The notes: a model not told the origin generated them from the letters alone. Shown: positions 25,193 to 34,584, counted from the first letter of the stretch. The stretch: 64,000 bases of DNA from Gilvirhabdus luticola (GCF_032583975.1 NZ_JAWHTF010000002.1); one strand, 5' to 3'. Numbers and translations: made by a program.

Positions 25193-25696
25193 ATGACTAC
25201 ACTTATTAAAAGAAAAAATCGAAATCGATTATTAACTCCTAGGTATGAGAGAATGTTTACACCTTGGACTAATAATTTTTTTCCATTTAAAAATGATGCA
25301 GTAAGTAGCTTACTAAATTTTGAAGATCCATTTAATGGAGATTTTATTGATGAAGAAAGCTTATTACCTGCTATGAATGTTAAGGAGCATAAAAACGACT
25401 TCGCAATTGAGTTTGCAGCTCCTGGGTTTACAAAAAATGATTTTGAAGTTTCAATAGAAGACAATGTACTTCATGTTGAAGGAGAAAAAAGCGAAAAAGA
25501 AAAAGTAAAAGAAGAGGATTTTACTCGTAAAGAGTTTAATTATAAATCCTTTAAAAGATCTATCGCTTTACCTGAATCAGTAGATTTAAATCAAAAAATT
25601 AAAGCTACTTATAAGGATGGAATACTTAATGTTAAGTTGTTAAAAAAAGAAGAAGCAGTAAAAGGAACTTCAAAAAAAGTCATTGAAATTGCATAA
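25193..25696 (+). CDS. Hsp20-family small heat-shock protein
   Basis: Start set at ATG 25193 (167 residues); the longer frame from 25118 would lie inside the promoter. Alpha-crystallin domain at about 55-150 (MNVKEHKNDFAIEFAAPGFTKNDF..., ending with the YKDGILNVKLLKK strand). An ATP-independent holdase. Its own promoter is site K and a strong terminator follows, so it is probably monocistronic. Confidence 0.93.
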   Translation: MTTLIKRKNRNRLLTPRYERMFTPWTNNFFPFKNDAVSSLLNFEDPFNGDFIDEESLLPAMNVKEHKNDFAIEFAAPGFTKNDFEVSIEDNVLHVEGEKSEKEKVKEEDFTRKEFNYKSFKRSIALPESVDLNQKIKATYKDGILNVKLLKKEEAVKGTSKKVIEIA

Positions 25697-25705
25697 TTGT
25701 TTGTT

Positions 25706-25747
25706 AAGCAGCAAATAGAACATTAAATGTTCTATTTGCTGCTTTTT
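25706..25747 (+). terminator. Intrinsic terminator of hsp20
   Basis: Perfect 18-bp stem (25706-25723 with 25727-25744), 3-nt loop TAA, then T-run. The longest hairpin of the window. Confidence 0.93.
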
Positions 25748-25767
25748 AACTTTTAAAAATTATTAAC

Positions 25768-26211
25768 ATGAAAACAAAAGATAAACAATTAAAATATGAA
25801 GAATGGTTAAGTGCAGAAAATATGCATGAAACTTCGCAGAAATGGTTATCTGAATTGGAATTTATAAAAGATGAATGCCTATTTTTTGATGATCTTATAA
25901 AATCTTATACTTTACAGATGTTAGATTCCAAACATTTTGTAGAAAGTAAAAAAATGATAGATAAATTAAGTAGCAACCAGAAAGAAACGGATAATAAAAT
26001 TAAGAGTATTAAGGCTCACGAACGTGAATTAAAAATAATGGTAGATGGTATAGACCAGCTTAAAGAAGAGGCGGTCTACAAAGAGCAACATCGAAAGTTA
26101 ATTATTAATGTTAACGAATTTCTAAAAAATTACAGAGCGTTTAAAACACAATTGTTTAATTTAATTAAGAAAATTATTAAAGAACAAAAGCAAAAAAGGT
26201 TGTTGCAGTAA
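25768..26211 (+). CDS. Coiled-coil protein, unknown
   Basis: 147 residues, helical, Lys/Glu-rich, no signal peptide. Follows the hsp20 terminator, so it depends on read-through or a promoter not recognised here. Similar in size and helix pattern to the protein at 24651. No family recognised. Confidence 0.7.
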   Translation: MKTKDKQLKYEEWLSAENMHETSQKWLSELEFIKDECLFFDDLIKSYTLQMLDSKHFVESKKMIDKLSSNQKETDNKIKSIKAHERELKIMVDGIDQLKEEAVYKEQHRKLIINVNEFLKNYRAFKTQLFNLIKKIIKEQKQKRLLQ

Positions 26212-26647
26212 TTAAAAGAGCATGAGATATATTGATAATATTAACTAGTTTATTTTTCAAGTGTTGTATTTCTGAAAACTTATTGAGAATTTAAAAAATC
26301 CAGACATAGATTCTTACAAACCAAACAAAGTATTAGTAGAAGGTCTTAATTCTAAAATTGTAGTATAGCGTACCTATGAAGTACAAACTGAAAAATGAAT
26401 AGGAAATAAGAGGAGCTAAAGCTATTATAAGATTGGTGACCAAAAATTATGGTAAAAAAAATATTCGAGATGAATTGAAGTTATGAAATTGAGTAAAATT
26501 CAAGTTCAGAAATTGTTCTAAAACAAAAAAGTCCAACAAATAGATTTTCAACCTGTTAGCCCTTTAATTAGTAGCGGGAAGGCTCGAATTATCGAACCTA
26601 AATGAGTTTGTGAGTGATTTTTTAAAGATTATAAAATTTTCAAGTAT
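26212..26647. other. 436-bp intergenic stretch with decayed coding DNA
   Basis: No intact gene. On the plus strand a coding-like frame is interrupted by stops (see the remnant at 26288-26485). Around 26570-26610 lies a short palindromic segment (GGCTCGAATTATCGAACC) that also occurs in similar form near 28855. Confidence 0.6.
26288..26485 (+). pseudogene. Possible gene remnant
   Basis: Frame from 26288 gives NPDIDSYKPNKVLVEGLNSK and continues past a TAG to RTYEVQTEK, then a TGA and a frame change into RGAKAIIRLVTKNYGKKNIR before a final TGA at about 26483. The residue composition looks like decayed coding sequence rather than random AT-rich DNA, but I cannot name the family. Confidence 0.3.
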
Positions 26648-28612
26648 TTAATTCGTTTTAAGCACACCATTTTCCCAAATCTCCTTTTTATCAATAGTAC
26701 CATCTTCATTGTAATAAGTATAGATTCCATTTTTTTTACCATTGGTATAATTACCTTCTCTCATTAATTGACCATTATCATACCATTCTTTAGCCAGTCC
26801 ATCCGGTTGTCCATTTATTAAAAATGCTTCTCGCTCCATCTGACCATTTTCATACCAATCTCTATACAAACCTTCAAGAGCCCCATTTTTTAAATTAACT
26901 TCTTGTTTTAATTTGCCATTTTCATGCCATTCTCTATTTATACCTTCTGCTTGCCCTTCTTTGAATAACTGTTCCGTTTTTAACTGACCATTATCATACC
27001 AAAATTTACTAATACCTTCTGGCTTTCCCATTTTAAATAGTTGTTCTGCTTTTACCTGACCGTTTTCATGCCATTCTTTGAATACCCCTTCTTGAACTCC
27101 TCCTATAATGTTCGCTTCTTGTTGCAATTGGCCATTGTCATACCATTCTCTACATAAGCCGTCTGGTTTGCCATTTTTAAATGGTTGTTCTATTTTTTGC
27201 TGGCCATTGTCATACCATTCTGTTGATAAACCATCCTTAATACCTTCTATAAAGCTTGCTTCTTTTGCTAATTGACCATTTTCATACCCTACCTTACTTA
27301 AGCCATGTGGCTTACCTTCTTTATAATTTGCTTCTCCTTGAAGCTGTCCATTTTCATACCATTCTCTTAATAAGCCTTCTTGTTTACCTTTTATAAATAT
27401 TGCTTCAGCTTTAAGTTTGCCATTTTTATACCATTTTCTAATCAATCCATCCTGTTTGTCATTTATAAAATTCACTTCTTCTTGAAGTTGTCCATTTTCG
27501 TGCCATCCTCTTAATAATCCCTCCTGAATACCTTCTTTATAAAATTGTTCTGCTTTTTGCTGTCCATTTTCATACCACATTTTACCCAATCCATCCTGTT
27601 TACCTTCTTTATAATTTCCTTCAGTCTTTAATTGCCCATTTTCATGCCATTCTCTAAATAAACCTTCTTGTTTACCTTCTTTAAAATTCACTTCTTTTTC
27701 TAATTGGCCATTTTCAAACCACCCCCTACTTATTCCTTCTGGTTGTCCATTTTTAACAACTATTTCAAATTTCGGTTTTCCATTTTCATACCAGAATTTA
27801 GTACTTCCTTCTTGTTTACCTTCTTTATAATTTACATCTATCATTATTCTATCATTAATGTCATAATCAATAACCTTACCTGTTACTAGAGTCGTGTCCC
27901 CTTTTTTATAAAGTAAATCGTTCACTACCATAACTTCATCATTACTATATATTTGTAATGGAACATTACCTATGTCAACCGTTGACTCATTACTTTGTTT
28001 ATTGAGATTTAAACTGATAGAATTTGACTTTTCAGTATGGGGCCTATAGGGAGAAACTAATTTTATATTTGTAACTTTTATATTTGCTATGTCCCAAACA
28101 GCAAAACCAAAGTATCCTTCTTTAGGAACGGCACCTTCATCATAGATTGCTTTAGCATATTGTTTACCATCAACATAATAAATTGCTGAGCTTTTATGTA
28201 TAACACATGTTACATTAAACAACTTTCCAATTTCGATTTTAATGTTTTCTCCTCTTTGCACATTTGGATTAGATTTAAAAAGTCCAGTTCTAAAAGTAAA
28301 ATTCCTGTTTTGTGGAGATAAAAACCAACTTAATGCATCTGGTGAGGGATTAATATTACCCCACTTAACTTTATTATATGAATAGACGGGTATGAATGGA
28401 CCACTTCCATCATCAAACTTGACGTCATAAGATATCACCGCTGGTAATGAGACTAATTTTGGAAGCCAAATATATTCATCTGTAATTGTAAGACTTGATG
28501 GAATGGAAATTGCACTATTAGATAATGATTGCGTTTTTACAACATTCTTGTTTTGGGCATTAAGATTAAGAACTAAATTACTTGCTAGCAATATTATATA
28601 TAATTTTTTCAT
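26648..28612 (-). CDS. Exported MORN_2-type repeat protein (YwqK-like repeats)
   Basis: 654 residues. Signal peptide at 1-19; an N-terminal beta-rich, lectin- or glucanase-like domain (about 40-190); then about 15 tandem 23-residue repeats of the pattern GLxREWYENGQLxxExNxKEGKQ plus a degenerate last one (YNEDGT). Such repeats are annotated as 'YwqK antitoxin' in databases, but nothing here suggests a toxin-antitoxin function. Likely a surface or periplasmic protein. The repeats differ in sequence, so expansion is old. Confidence 0.85.
   Translation of the reverse strand: MKKLYIILLASNLVLNLNAQNKNVVKTQSLSNSAISIPSSLTITDEYIWLPKLVSLPAVISYDVKFDDGSGPFIPVYSYNKVKWGNINPSPDALSWFLSPQNRNFTFRTGLFKSNPNVQRGENIKIEIGKLFNVTCVIHKSSAIYYVDGKQYAKAIYDEGAVPKEGYFGFAVWDIANIKVTNIKLVSPYRPHTEKSNSISLNLNKQSNESTVDIGNVPLQIYSNDEVMVVNDLLYKKGDTTLVTGKVIDYDINDRIMIDVNYKEGKQEGSTKFWYENGKPKFEIVVKNGQPEGISRGWFENGQLEKEVNFKEGKQEGLFREWHENGQLKTEGNYKEGKQDGLGKMWYENGQQKAEQFYKEGIQEGLLRGWHENGQLQEEVNFINDKQDGLIRKWYKNGKLKAEAIFIKGKQEGLLREWYENGQLQGEANYKEGKPHGLSKVGYENGQLAKEASFIEGIKDGLSTEWYDNGQQKIEQPFKNGKPDGLCREWYDNGQLQQEANIIGGVQEGVFKEWHENGQVKAEQLFKMGKPEGISKFWYDNGQLKTEQLFKEGQAEGINREWHENGKLKQEVNLKNGALEGLYRDWYENGQMEREAFLINGQPDGLAKEWYDNGQLMREGNYTNGKKNGIYTYYNEDGTIDKKEIWENGVLKTN
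26660..27850 (-). repeat. Tandem 69-bp coding repeats (MORN_2)
   Basis: About 15 imperfect copies of a 69-bp unit within the gene above, recognisable by the recurrent Trp-Tyr/His-Glu/Asp-Asn-Gly codons. Boundaries approximate. Confidence 0.75.
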
Positions 28613-28811
28613 AAAGCATAAAATTTAAATAACAGCTAATAACCGTTTAGCTTTTACATTGTAATGTGTATACTAAAAACGATAATGGCTCAAGGGGAAA
28701 GTATTATGGTCAGTTGTAAGGTTGGTCGGTCCAATATATGAAATAATAGTGAAAACTCTTGATATTGAAATTTTTATTATATTATTCAATATTAGAACTA
28801 ATTTAAATGCA

Positions 28812-28843
28812 TAAAAAAACCAGTTGTTTTCACAACTGGTTTT
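28812..28843 (-). terminator. Intrinsic terminator
   Basis: 12-bp perfect stem (28816-28827 with 28832-28843, AAAACCAGTTGT / ACAACTGGTTTT), T-run on the minus strand. Confidence 0.85.
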
Positions 28844-28844
28844 A

Positions 28845-28930
28845 CTTGTAGTGGTAAGCTTCGAATTTTCGAACCAAAACACCCTTATCAGTGACTTCTT
28901 CAAAATCATTGATTTTGAAAAATCAACAAC
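28845..28930 (-). pseudogene. C-terminal gene remnant
   Basis: A minus-strand frame of about 25 codons reads NDFEEVTDKGVLVRKFEAYH and ends Tyr-Lys at a TAA (28845-28847), directly followed by a textbook terminator. It is blocked upstream by an in-frame TGA. The codon pattern and terminator suggest the 3' end of a lost gene. The family is not recognised. Confidence 0.35.
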
Positions 28931-29221
28931 CAATTAAACCATCATTGGTATTAGTGATTAAAGACATAAGTATTAAATATGACAGCCTAGTATTCGGTGA
29001 AATTTTCCAATTCAAGATAGCTAAATAAATTTATTTACCTTTAAAGGAATAAACATAATGGAGATAAATACAATTTGCTTATTCCAACGTTTTAGGCAAC
29101 TTTGAAAGTTATACCCGACAAACTAAAGGACAGAATATAGAATGAATATTGAATCAAATATCAAAATTATGTATAAGAAACTTTTTTAAATTTAATTTTG
29201 ATCAATATGGGTTAATTAAAT

Positions 29222-29818
29222 ATGAAAAATATTAATAACATTTGGATTAAATCAATCGGTATTTTTTTAATACTATTTCCTATTTCTGTTTTTTTTCATG
29301 AAATAGGACATTGGATTATATATGAACTCAATGGTGTAGACAGTTGGATAAGCTTACAAAAAGTGAACCCTATTAATCCCGATAAATTAACTGATGCTAT
29401 CTTTTTAAATTCGTTATTTGGAGGTCCAATAATAACAATTCTGATTGCATTAATTTCTTATTTATTTTTAAGAAAGTATCGTAATTCTATTTGGCTTTTA
29501 GTTTTAGGTATCATTAATGCAGCATTTAGAATCATACCGACAACTTTCGGAATTTTTAGAGCAGCGAGAACCGACAATCTAGGATTTAGTGACGAAGGAA
29601 ATATAGCACTAAGATTAACTGATAGCGTTTTTTTAAGACTAACAATAATGTTATTATATATAACCTTTTGCATCTTTCTTATTATTAGGATTTATAGAAC
29701 ATTTAAGTTTCCTGAGAATTTTAAAAGGAGGATATTATTAATAATCACCCTTTGTATTTTGACAGTCCTAATTAGTATGGCATATCCAATTTTAGACAAC
29801 CTTATATTTGAATTTTAA
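29222..29818 (+). CDS. M50-like membrane protein with HExxH
   Basis: 198 residues with about five hydrophobic segments. FFHEIGHW places an HExxH zinc motif (residues 26-30) in the first membrane helix, as in site-2 proteases and their relatives, but I do not see a clear NPDG-type third ligand. Possibly a minimal intramembrane metallopeptidase; it may also be inactive. Isolated gene. Confidence 0.7.
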   Translation: MKNINNIWIKSIGIFLILFPISVFFHEIGHWIIYELNGVDSWISLQKVNPINPDKLTDAIFLNSLFGGPIITILIALISYLFLRKYRNSIWLLVLGIINAAFRIIPTTFGIFRAARTDNLGFSDEGNIALRLTDSVFLRLTIMLLYITFCIFLIIRIYRTFKFPENFKRRILLIITLCILTVLISMAYPILDNLIFEF

Positions 29819-29832
29819 TATAGAAAAATTAT

Positions 29833-29865
29833 AGAAAACAAAAGCCTCTTGAATACTCAAGAGGC
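29833..29865 (-). terminator. Terminator downstream of the initiator tRNA
   Basis: Stem GCCTCTTGA / TCAAGAGGC (29844-29852 with 29857-29865) with a T-rich tail on the minus strand. Confidence 0.85.
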
Positions 29866-29872
29866 CTCTACG

Positions 29873-29945
<73 letters not shown>

Positions 29946-30002
29946 ATATTGGACTGCAAATATACAATGCTTTTTTCTTTTAACAAGAGTTTCGTTAAAA
30001 AA

Positions 30003-30182
30003 TTATTGAATAGCTTTTACTTCAAAACTGCTTAATTCTTTATTAGTAAATTCAATTAGAAGTTCTATAGGATTACAGCAAATTTCACAATCTTCAATAA
30101 AACTTTGTTGTCTTATTGAACTATCAAGCAACATAGAAATATTTTGCCAACAATATGGACAAGTAAAGAAATGCTCTATCAT
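30003..30182 (-). CDS. CPXCG-motif cysteine-rich small protein
   Basis: 59 residues, MIEHFFTCPYCWQNISMLLD... with a second pair DCEICCNP. Two Cys pairs (CPYC, CEICC) form a likely zinc ribbon. The family (CPXCG-motif proteins) is widespread and uncharacterised. Just upstream of the tRNA on the same strand. Confidence 0.85.
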   Translation of the reverse strand: MIEHFFTCPYCWQNISMLLDSSIRQQSFIEDCEICCNPIELLIEFTNKELSSFEVKAIQ

Positions 30183-30189
30183 AATTTAT

Positions 30190-30224
30190 AAAAATAAATA
30201 AAGGCAACAAATAATTGTTGCCTT
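30190..30224 (-). terminator. Intrinsic terminator of the LRR gene
   Basis: Stem AAGGCAACAA / TTGTTGCCTT (30201-30210 with 30215-30224) with a T-rich minus-strand tail. Confidence 0.85.
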
Positions 30225-30253
30225 CTAAAACTTATATAAAACGATTTGTCAAA

Positions 30254-31066
30254 TTAATTTCTTGTAACTATTATTGAAGGTCCATGTAATTGCATTTGCA
30301 AACCACTTGGATTGTTTATTATACTAATTGGTTCTTCACTCAAGTTATTATCACTTAACATTAGCGTATTCAAATTAGCTAATTGATAAAGCTCTTGTGG
30401 AATATTACCAGTTAAGGAATTGCTAGACAATATTAATTCTTCTAACAATACTAATTGGCCTAATTCTGAAGGGATTTCTCCTTCTAATTTATTATCAATT
30501 AAACTTAACGTTTCTAATTGTGTTAACATTTGAACTTGAGTAGGAATCTTTCCAGTTAAAAAATTACTCCCTAACTCTAAATGCTTAAGGTTCGATAAAT
30601 TTCCGATTGTTTTTGGAATTTCACCTGTAAAAGTATTACTGTACAATTTTAACGATTCGAGATTTTTAAGATTCCCTATTTCGCTTGGAATGTTACCTTC
30701 AAATTTGTTCATGAACAATTCTAACGAAACTAAATTTGATAAATTACCAATAGAAGATGGCAATTTACCATCTATTTTATTGAAACCTAAATTCATTCTT
30801 TGCAAGTGGATCAAATTCCCTACTACTTCTGGTAAGTTACCTTGAAGGTTGTTAAATTGTAAATTAAGTTCAACTACCTTATTGTCTTTTACAACAACAC
30901 CATACCAAGCATCAACAGATGCATTTAAATCCCATGTGTTGTTCCATTGATCACCTTGTGTTGAGTTGTATAAGGAAACAAGAGCCTCCTTTTCAGTATT
31001 TGAAACATTAGCAAATGAAAGAAATGCAGATAAAAAGCAGATAATGAATAGATTAAAAGTCTTCAT
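30254..31066 (-). CDS. Exported plant-type leucine-rich repeat protein
   Basis: 270 residues. Signal peptide 1-21; N-terminal cap resembling the plant LRRNT_2 region (ALVSLYNSTQGDQWNN); about eight 24-residue repeats of the LxxLxLxxNxLxGxIPxxLG plant-type class. Binding-protein architecture; ligand unknown. The last segment (PSIIVTRN) shows no sorting domain of type IX secretion. Confidence 0.85.
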   Translation of the reverse strand: MKTFNLFIICFLSAFLSFANVSNTEKEALVSLYNSTQGDQWNNTWDLNASVDAWYGVVVKDNKVVELNLQFNNLQGNLPEVVGNLIHLQRMNLGFNKIDGKLPSSIGNLSNLVSLELFMNKFEGNIPSEIGNLKNLESLKLYSNTFTGEIPKTIGNLSNLKHLELGSNFLTGKIPTQVQMLTQLETLSLIDNKLEGEIPSELGQLVLLEELILSSNSLTGNIPQELYQLANLNTLMLSDNNLSEEPISIINNPSGLQMQLHGPSIIVTRN

Positions 31067-31158
31067 GTTAAATAAATTTGGGTTTTATTTCTAACAATAT
31101 TACTTTATAAGACGTCTAAAACCTATTTTATTCGATGAAATACATAAAATTTTAACAT

Positions 31159-33072
31159 TTAACAATCGTTAAACTGCTCTATTTCAAGTTGAATGTCTTC
31201 CCAATTTTGCATTAAATCATGTAATTTGGTTTTCTTTTCTTGGTATTTTTCAAAAAAATCTGGTTTGGTAGCAACTTTATCATAATTAATTTGAAGCTCA
31301 AAATCTATGTCTTTAATGTCTTTTTCTAGATCACTAATTTGTGATTCTACTTTACTTAATCTATTATTTAAAGACTTCAATTTTTTCTGATCTTGGTAAG
31401 ATTGATTCTTACCTTCCTTTGGTCTGTTTATAACCTTATTTCGCATTTCGGCCTCTCTTAAATTATTTAATTGGCGTTGTTCTAAATAAAAATCTATATC
31501 ACCTAAATATTCCTTTATTTTATGATCTTTAAATTCATAAACTTTGTTACATAATCCTTGTAAAAAGTCACGGTCATGAGATACCAAAATTAAGGTTCCT
31601 TGAAACTTTTTTAGTGCTTCTTTTAATACATTCTTTGATTTAATATCAAGATGATTGGTTGGCTCATCCATAATTAAGACATTGAAAGGTTGTAATAGCA
31701 ATTTAGCTAATGCTAATCTATTACGTTCTCCACCAGAAAGTACTTTAACATATTTTTCTACCTCATCTCCTCTAAATAAAAAAGCGCCTAGAATATCTCT
31801 TACTTTAGTCCTATTAGTTTCGTTGGCAGCATCTGTCATAGTATCTAAAACTGTCTTACTACCATCCAAATATTCTGCCTGATTTTGTGCGAAATATGCA
31901 ATTTGAACATTATGTCCTAATTTAAGATGTCCTTGATGTTTTATCTCGCCAACAAGAATTTTTGCCAGTGTTGATTTTCCTTGACCGTTTTGACCAACAA
32001 ATGCTATTTTACTATCTCGCTCAACAAATAAATTGATATGTTTTAAAACTTGTTTTTCATCATAATTCTTTGATATATTTTCAGCTTCAATTACTACTTT
32101 ACCAGGTGTTACAGAAATTGGAAAATTAAGAGTCATGACACTGTTATCATCTTCGTCTACTTCAATACGGTCAATTCTATCCAACTTTTTAATAAGTGAT
32201 TGAGCCATTGTCGCTTTTGAAGCTTTTGCCCTAAACTTTTCAATTAACTTTTCTGTATGCTCTATATGCTTTTGTTGATTTTTTTGTGACGCCAGTTGTT
32301 GTTCTCTAATTTCATTTCGAAGTATCAAATATTCTGAATACGGTTTAGGGTAATCATAAATTCTGCCTAAAGAGATTTCAATGGTTCTGTTGGTAATATT
32401 GTCTAAAAACATTTTATCATGCGACACAATAACTACGGCTCCTGGATAATTCTTCAAAAATCCTTCCAACCAGATAATAGATTCTATATCCAAATGATTA
32501 GTTGGTTCATCTAGGAGTAAAACATCATTGTTTTGAAGTAAAAGTTTTGCAAGTTCTATACGCATACGCCAACCTCCAGAAAAGGTATCTGTGAGTTTAT
32601 CAAAATCTTCACGTACAAAACCTAAACCTTGAAGAACCTTTTCGGTATCTCCTTTATAGTTATAACCACCTATGATTTCGTATTGATGCTGAATATCATT
32701 TATATCAATCATTAATTGATGGTATTCATCGCTTTCATAATCTTCACGCTCGGCTAACTCTATATTAATAGCTTTCATTTTTTCTTCCAAAAGCTTTATT
32801 TCTACGAATGCTTCATAAGATTCTTTAAGAACTGTTTTACCAAATTCAAAATCCAAATCTTGTTTTAAAAAGCCTATTTTCAATTCTTTATCAACAGCAA
32901 TCTGACCAGAATCTGGTTCTAGTTCTTTTGCTAGAATTTTTAACATTGTTGACTTGCCAGCACCATTTTTTCCTATTAAGCCTATACGATCTCCATTGAC
33001 TAACTTGAATGTTATATCTTCAAATAAATATTCGCCTTGAAAAGAAATAGAAAGATTGTGTATGTTAAGCAT
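31159..33072 (-). CDS. ABC-F family ATPase (Uup/YheS-like)
   Basis: 637 residues, no membrane segments. Two ABC domains with Walker A GKNGAGKS and GQNGQGKS, signatures FSGGWRMRIELAKLL and LSGGERNRLALAKLL, and two LLLDEPTNHLD / LIMDEPTNHLD Walker B motifs. A P-site-tRNA-interaction linker and a C-terminal coiled coil (about 560-637) place it in the ABC-F translation-factor/Uup group. Confidence 0.92.
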   Translation of the reverse strand: MLNIHNLSISFQGEYLFEDITFKLVNGDRIGLIGKNGAGKSTMLKILAKELEPDSGQIAVDKELKIGFLKQDLDFEFGKTVLKESYEAFVEIKLLEEKMKAINIELAEREDYESDEYHQLMIDINDIQHQYEIIGGYNYKGDTEKVLQGLGFVREDFDKLTDTFSGGWRMRIELAKLLLQNNDVLLLDEPTNHLDIESIIWLEGFLKNYPGAVVIVSHDKMFLDNITNRTIEISLGRIYDYPKPYSEYLILRNEIREQQLASQKNQQKHIEHTEKLIEKFRAKASKATMAQSLIKKLDRIDRIEVDEDDNSVMTLNFPISVTPGKVVIEAENISKNYDEKQVLKHINLFVERDSKIAFVGQNGQGKSTLAKILVGEIKHQGHLKLGHNVQIAYFAQNQAEYLDGSKTVLDTMTDAANETNRTKVRDILGAFLFRGDEVEKYVKVLSGGERNRLALAKLLLQPFNVLIMDEPTNHLDIKSKNVLKEALKKFQGTLILVSHDRDFLQGLCNKVYEFKDHKIKEYLGDIDFYLEQRQLNNLREAEMRNKVINRPKEGKNQSYQDQKKLKSLNNRLSKVESQISDLEKDIKDIDFELQINYDKVATKPDFFEKYQEKKTKLHDLMQNWEDIQLEIEQFNDC

Positions 33073-33154
33073 TTATGTGACTATAGTTACAGTATTTCAC
33101 TAAATAAATAGTAATTTTGACCCTTAAATAAAAAGCAAAAATACACTAAATAAA

Positions 33155-33544
33155 ATGTTTAAAAAAGGAAGTGCATTATACAGTATTTTAACTGGTGTTT
33201 GTCCAAAATGTCATTATGAATCTATGTATATTAATAAAAATCCTTATATCCTTCAGGATACTTTAAAAATTCATGACCACTGTTCTCACTGTAAAACTAA
33301 ATACAGATTAGAACCTTCATTTTTTTATGGCTCAATGTACGTGAGTTATGGCGTTGGTATTGCTTTTGCAGTCGCTTCTTTTATAATTAGTTATTTGTTT
33401 TTAGGAACCAGCTTAAATTTATCATTTATTTCTATCATTATTACTTTGGTTATTTTTGGCCCGGTAATAATGCGCCTATCTAGAAATATTTGGATCAATC
33501 TTTTTATGAAATATGATAAGACTCTTGCCAAAAAAGAATCTTAA
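33155..33544 (+). CDS. DUF983 family membrane protein
   Basis: 129 residues. N-terminal zinc-ribbon-like CPKCH...CSHCKTKY, then two transmembrane helices. DUF983 proteins are often next to oxidase or cytochrome assembly genes; function unknown. Convergent with the FAD oxidoreductase gene, 2 bp apart. Confidence 0.88.
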   Translation: MFKKGSALYSILTGVCPKCHYESMYINKNPYILQDTLKIHDHCSHCKTKYRLEPSFFYGSMYVSYGVGIAFAVASFIISYLFLGTSLNLSFISIIITLVIFGPVIMRLSRNIWINLFMKYDKTLAKKES

Positions 33545-33546
33545 AC

Positions 33547-34584
33547 TTAATTGAATCTGTCTATATTAATCTCTTTATCTAATGGTTTATTGTATTGAAT
33601 AAAGTTATACAATTCGTTAGCCACATAAGGACCAATCATTACACCTCGAGTACCCAAACCATTCAAAACAAACATGTTATTTATTATTGCATGTTTTCCA
33701 ACTAAAGGTCTTCTATCTATAACAGTCGGTCTAATTCCTGCTAGTTGATTTACTACTTTATATGAACAAGTAAGCACTTTTTTTAATTTAAATTCAAGTT
33801 CTTCTCTAGCCTTTTTGGTAATCATATTGCTATCATCTTCCCACTCGTAGGTTGATCCTACACTATAAAAATTATTCCCTATTGGAAGAATAAAAATATC
33901 CGATTTTAAAACATAATCTAGATGAAGATCTTGCGCAGAAATAGTCAGTAATTCACCTTTAGATTGCTTTAAGGGTAATGAATTAAAAAAAGGGTTTTTC
34001 TTAACACCATAGCCTTCTGCAAAAACTATATTATGTGCTTCTATGTCCAAATATTGAATAGAATTTCCAATTTTCAGTCTATCATAATGAAATTCATTTT
34101 CTACCAATTTATTGTCTTCTAAAAGCTTTTCTTTGCATGAGCTTACTAAAACTTGAGTATCTATTCTACCTGTTTTAAGCACTTTACCTAACCCAAAAGG
34201 CGCATTAATTTGTGAATTGTTGTTTTTAATAATTTTAATAGATAAATATTGATTTAAAGTTGGCTTGTCTGATGCAATAAACCAATTGTTTTGTTCTTGG
34301 GTAGAAGCAAATCTTCTCAATACTGGAATTTTATAATCTAACTTTTTTTCGAGCTGTTTTTCTAGAGATTCATACATGGGAAGAGCAATTGCTAATTGTT
34401 CCCTACATTTCCAAACTGGAGTGAATCGTTTTAAAATGACTGGATTATATAGGCCACCGGCCACCAAAGATGATTGCTGTGATTGGTTATCAAAAACTAT
34501 AAAAGATTTGTTATTGGCTTTTAAAATTTCACAGAAACTAATTCCAGCCAAACCATACCCAACTATTATATAATCTACTCGCAT
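33547..34584 (-). CDS. FAD-dependent oxidoreductase (DAO/ThiO type)
   Basis: 345 residues with an N-terminal dinucleotide fold VGYGLAG and a C-terminal GIRPTVIDRRPLVG...GLGTRGVMIGP segment typical of D-amino-acid-oxidase-like enzymes and MnmC2-type oxidoreductases. Substrate not deducible. No signal peptide. Confidence 0.85.
   Translation of the reverse strand: MRVDYIIVGYGLAGISFCEILKANNKSFIVFDNQSQQSSLVAGGLYNPVILKRFTPVWKCREQLAIALPMYESLEKQLEKKLDYKIPVLRRFASTQEQNNWFIASDKPTLNQYLSIKIIKNNNSQINAPFGLGKVLKTGRIDTQVLVSSCKEKLLEDNKLVENEFHYDRLKIGNSIQYLDIEAHNIVFAEGYGVKKNPFFNSLPLKQSKGELLTISAQDLHLDYVLKSDIFILPIGNNFYSVGSTYEWEDDSNMITKKAREELEFKLKKVLTCSYKVVNQLAGIRPTVIDRRPLVGKHAIINNMFVLNGLGTRGVMIGPYVANELYNFIQYNKPLDKEINIDRFN

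Larger units (their letters stand above)
28613..29221. other. 609-bp intergenic stretch with a gene remnant and terminator
   Basis: Holds the minus-strand tail described at 28812-28930. The remainder (about 28930-29221) shows no gene, tRNA or clear promoter to me. Confidence 0.5.

Noticed and set aside
25118..25696. Longer hsp20 frame from 25118
   Set aside because: The extra 25 codons cover the leader and -7 box of site K; the ATG at 25193 begins a typical Hsp20 N-terminus.
26560..26610. tRNA-like fragment (AGCGGGA...TCGAA) resembling the 3' part of the initiator tRNA
   Set aside because: The T-stem does not pair as in a tRNA and no anticodon arm follows; it looks more like a palindromic remnant.
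26648..28612. Toxin-antitoxin system (YwqK annotation)
   Set aside because: No toxin partner, an export signal and a very long repeat array speak against it.
28673..28933. 86-residue frame on the minus strand
   Set aside because: It crosses a strong terminator and conflicts with the coding-like remnant in another frame.
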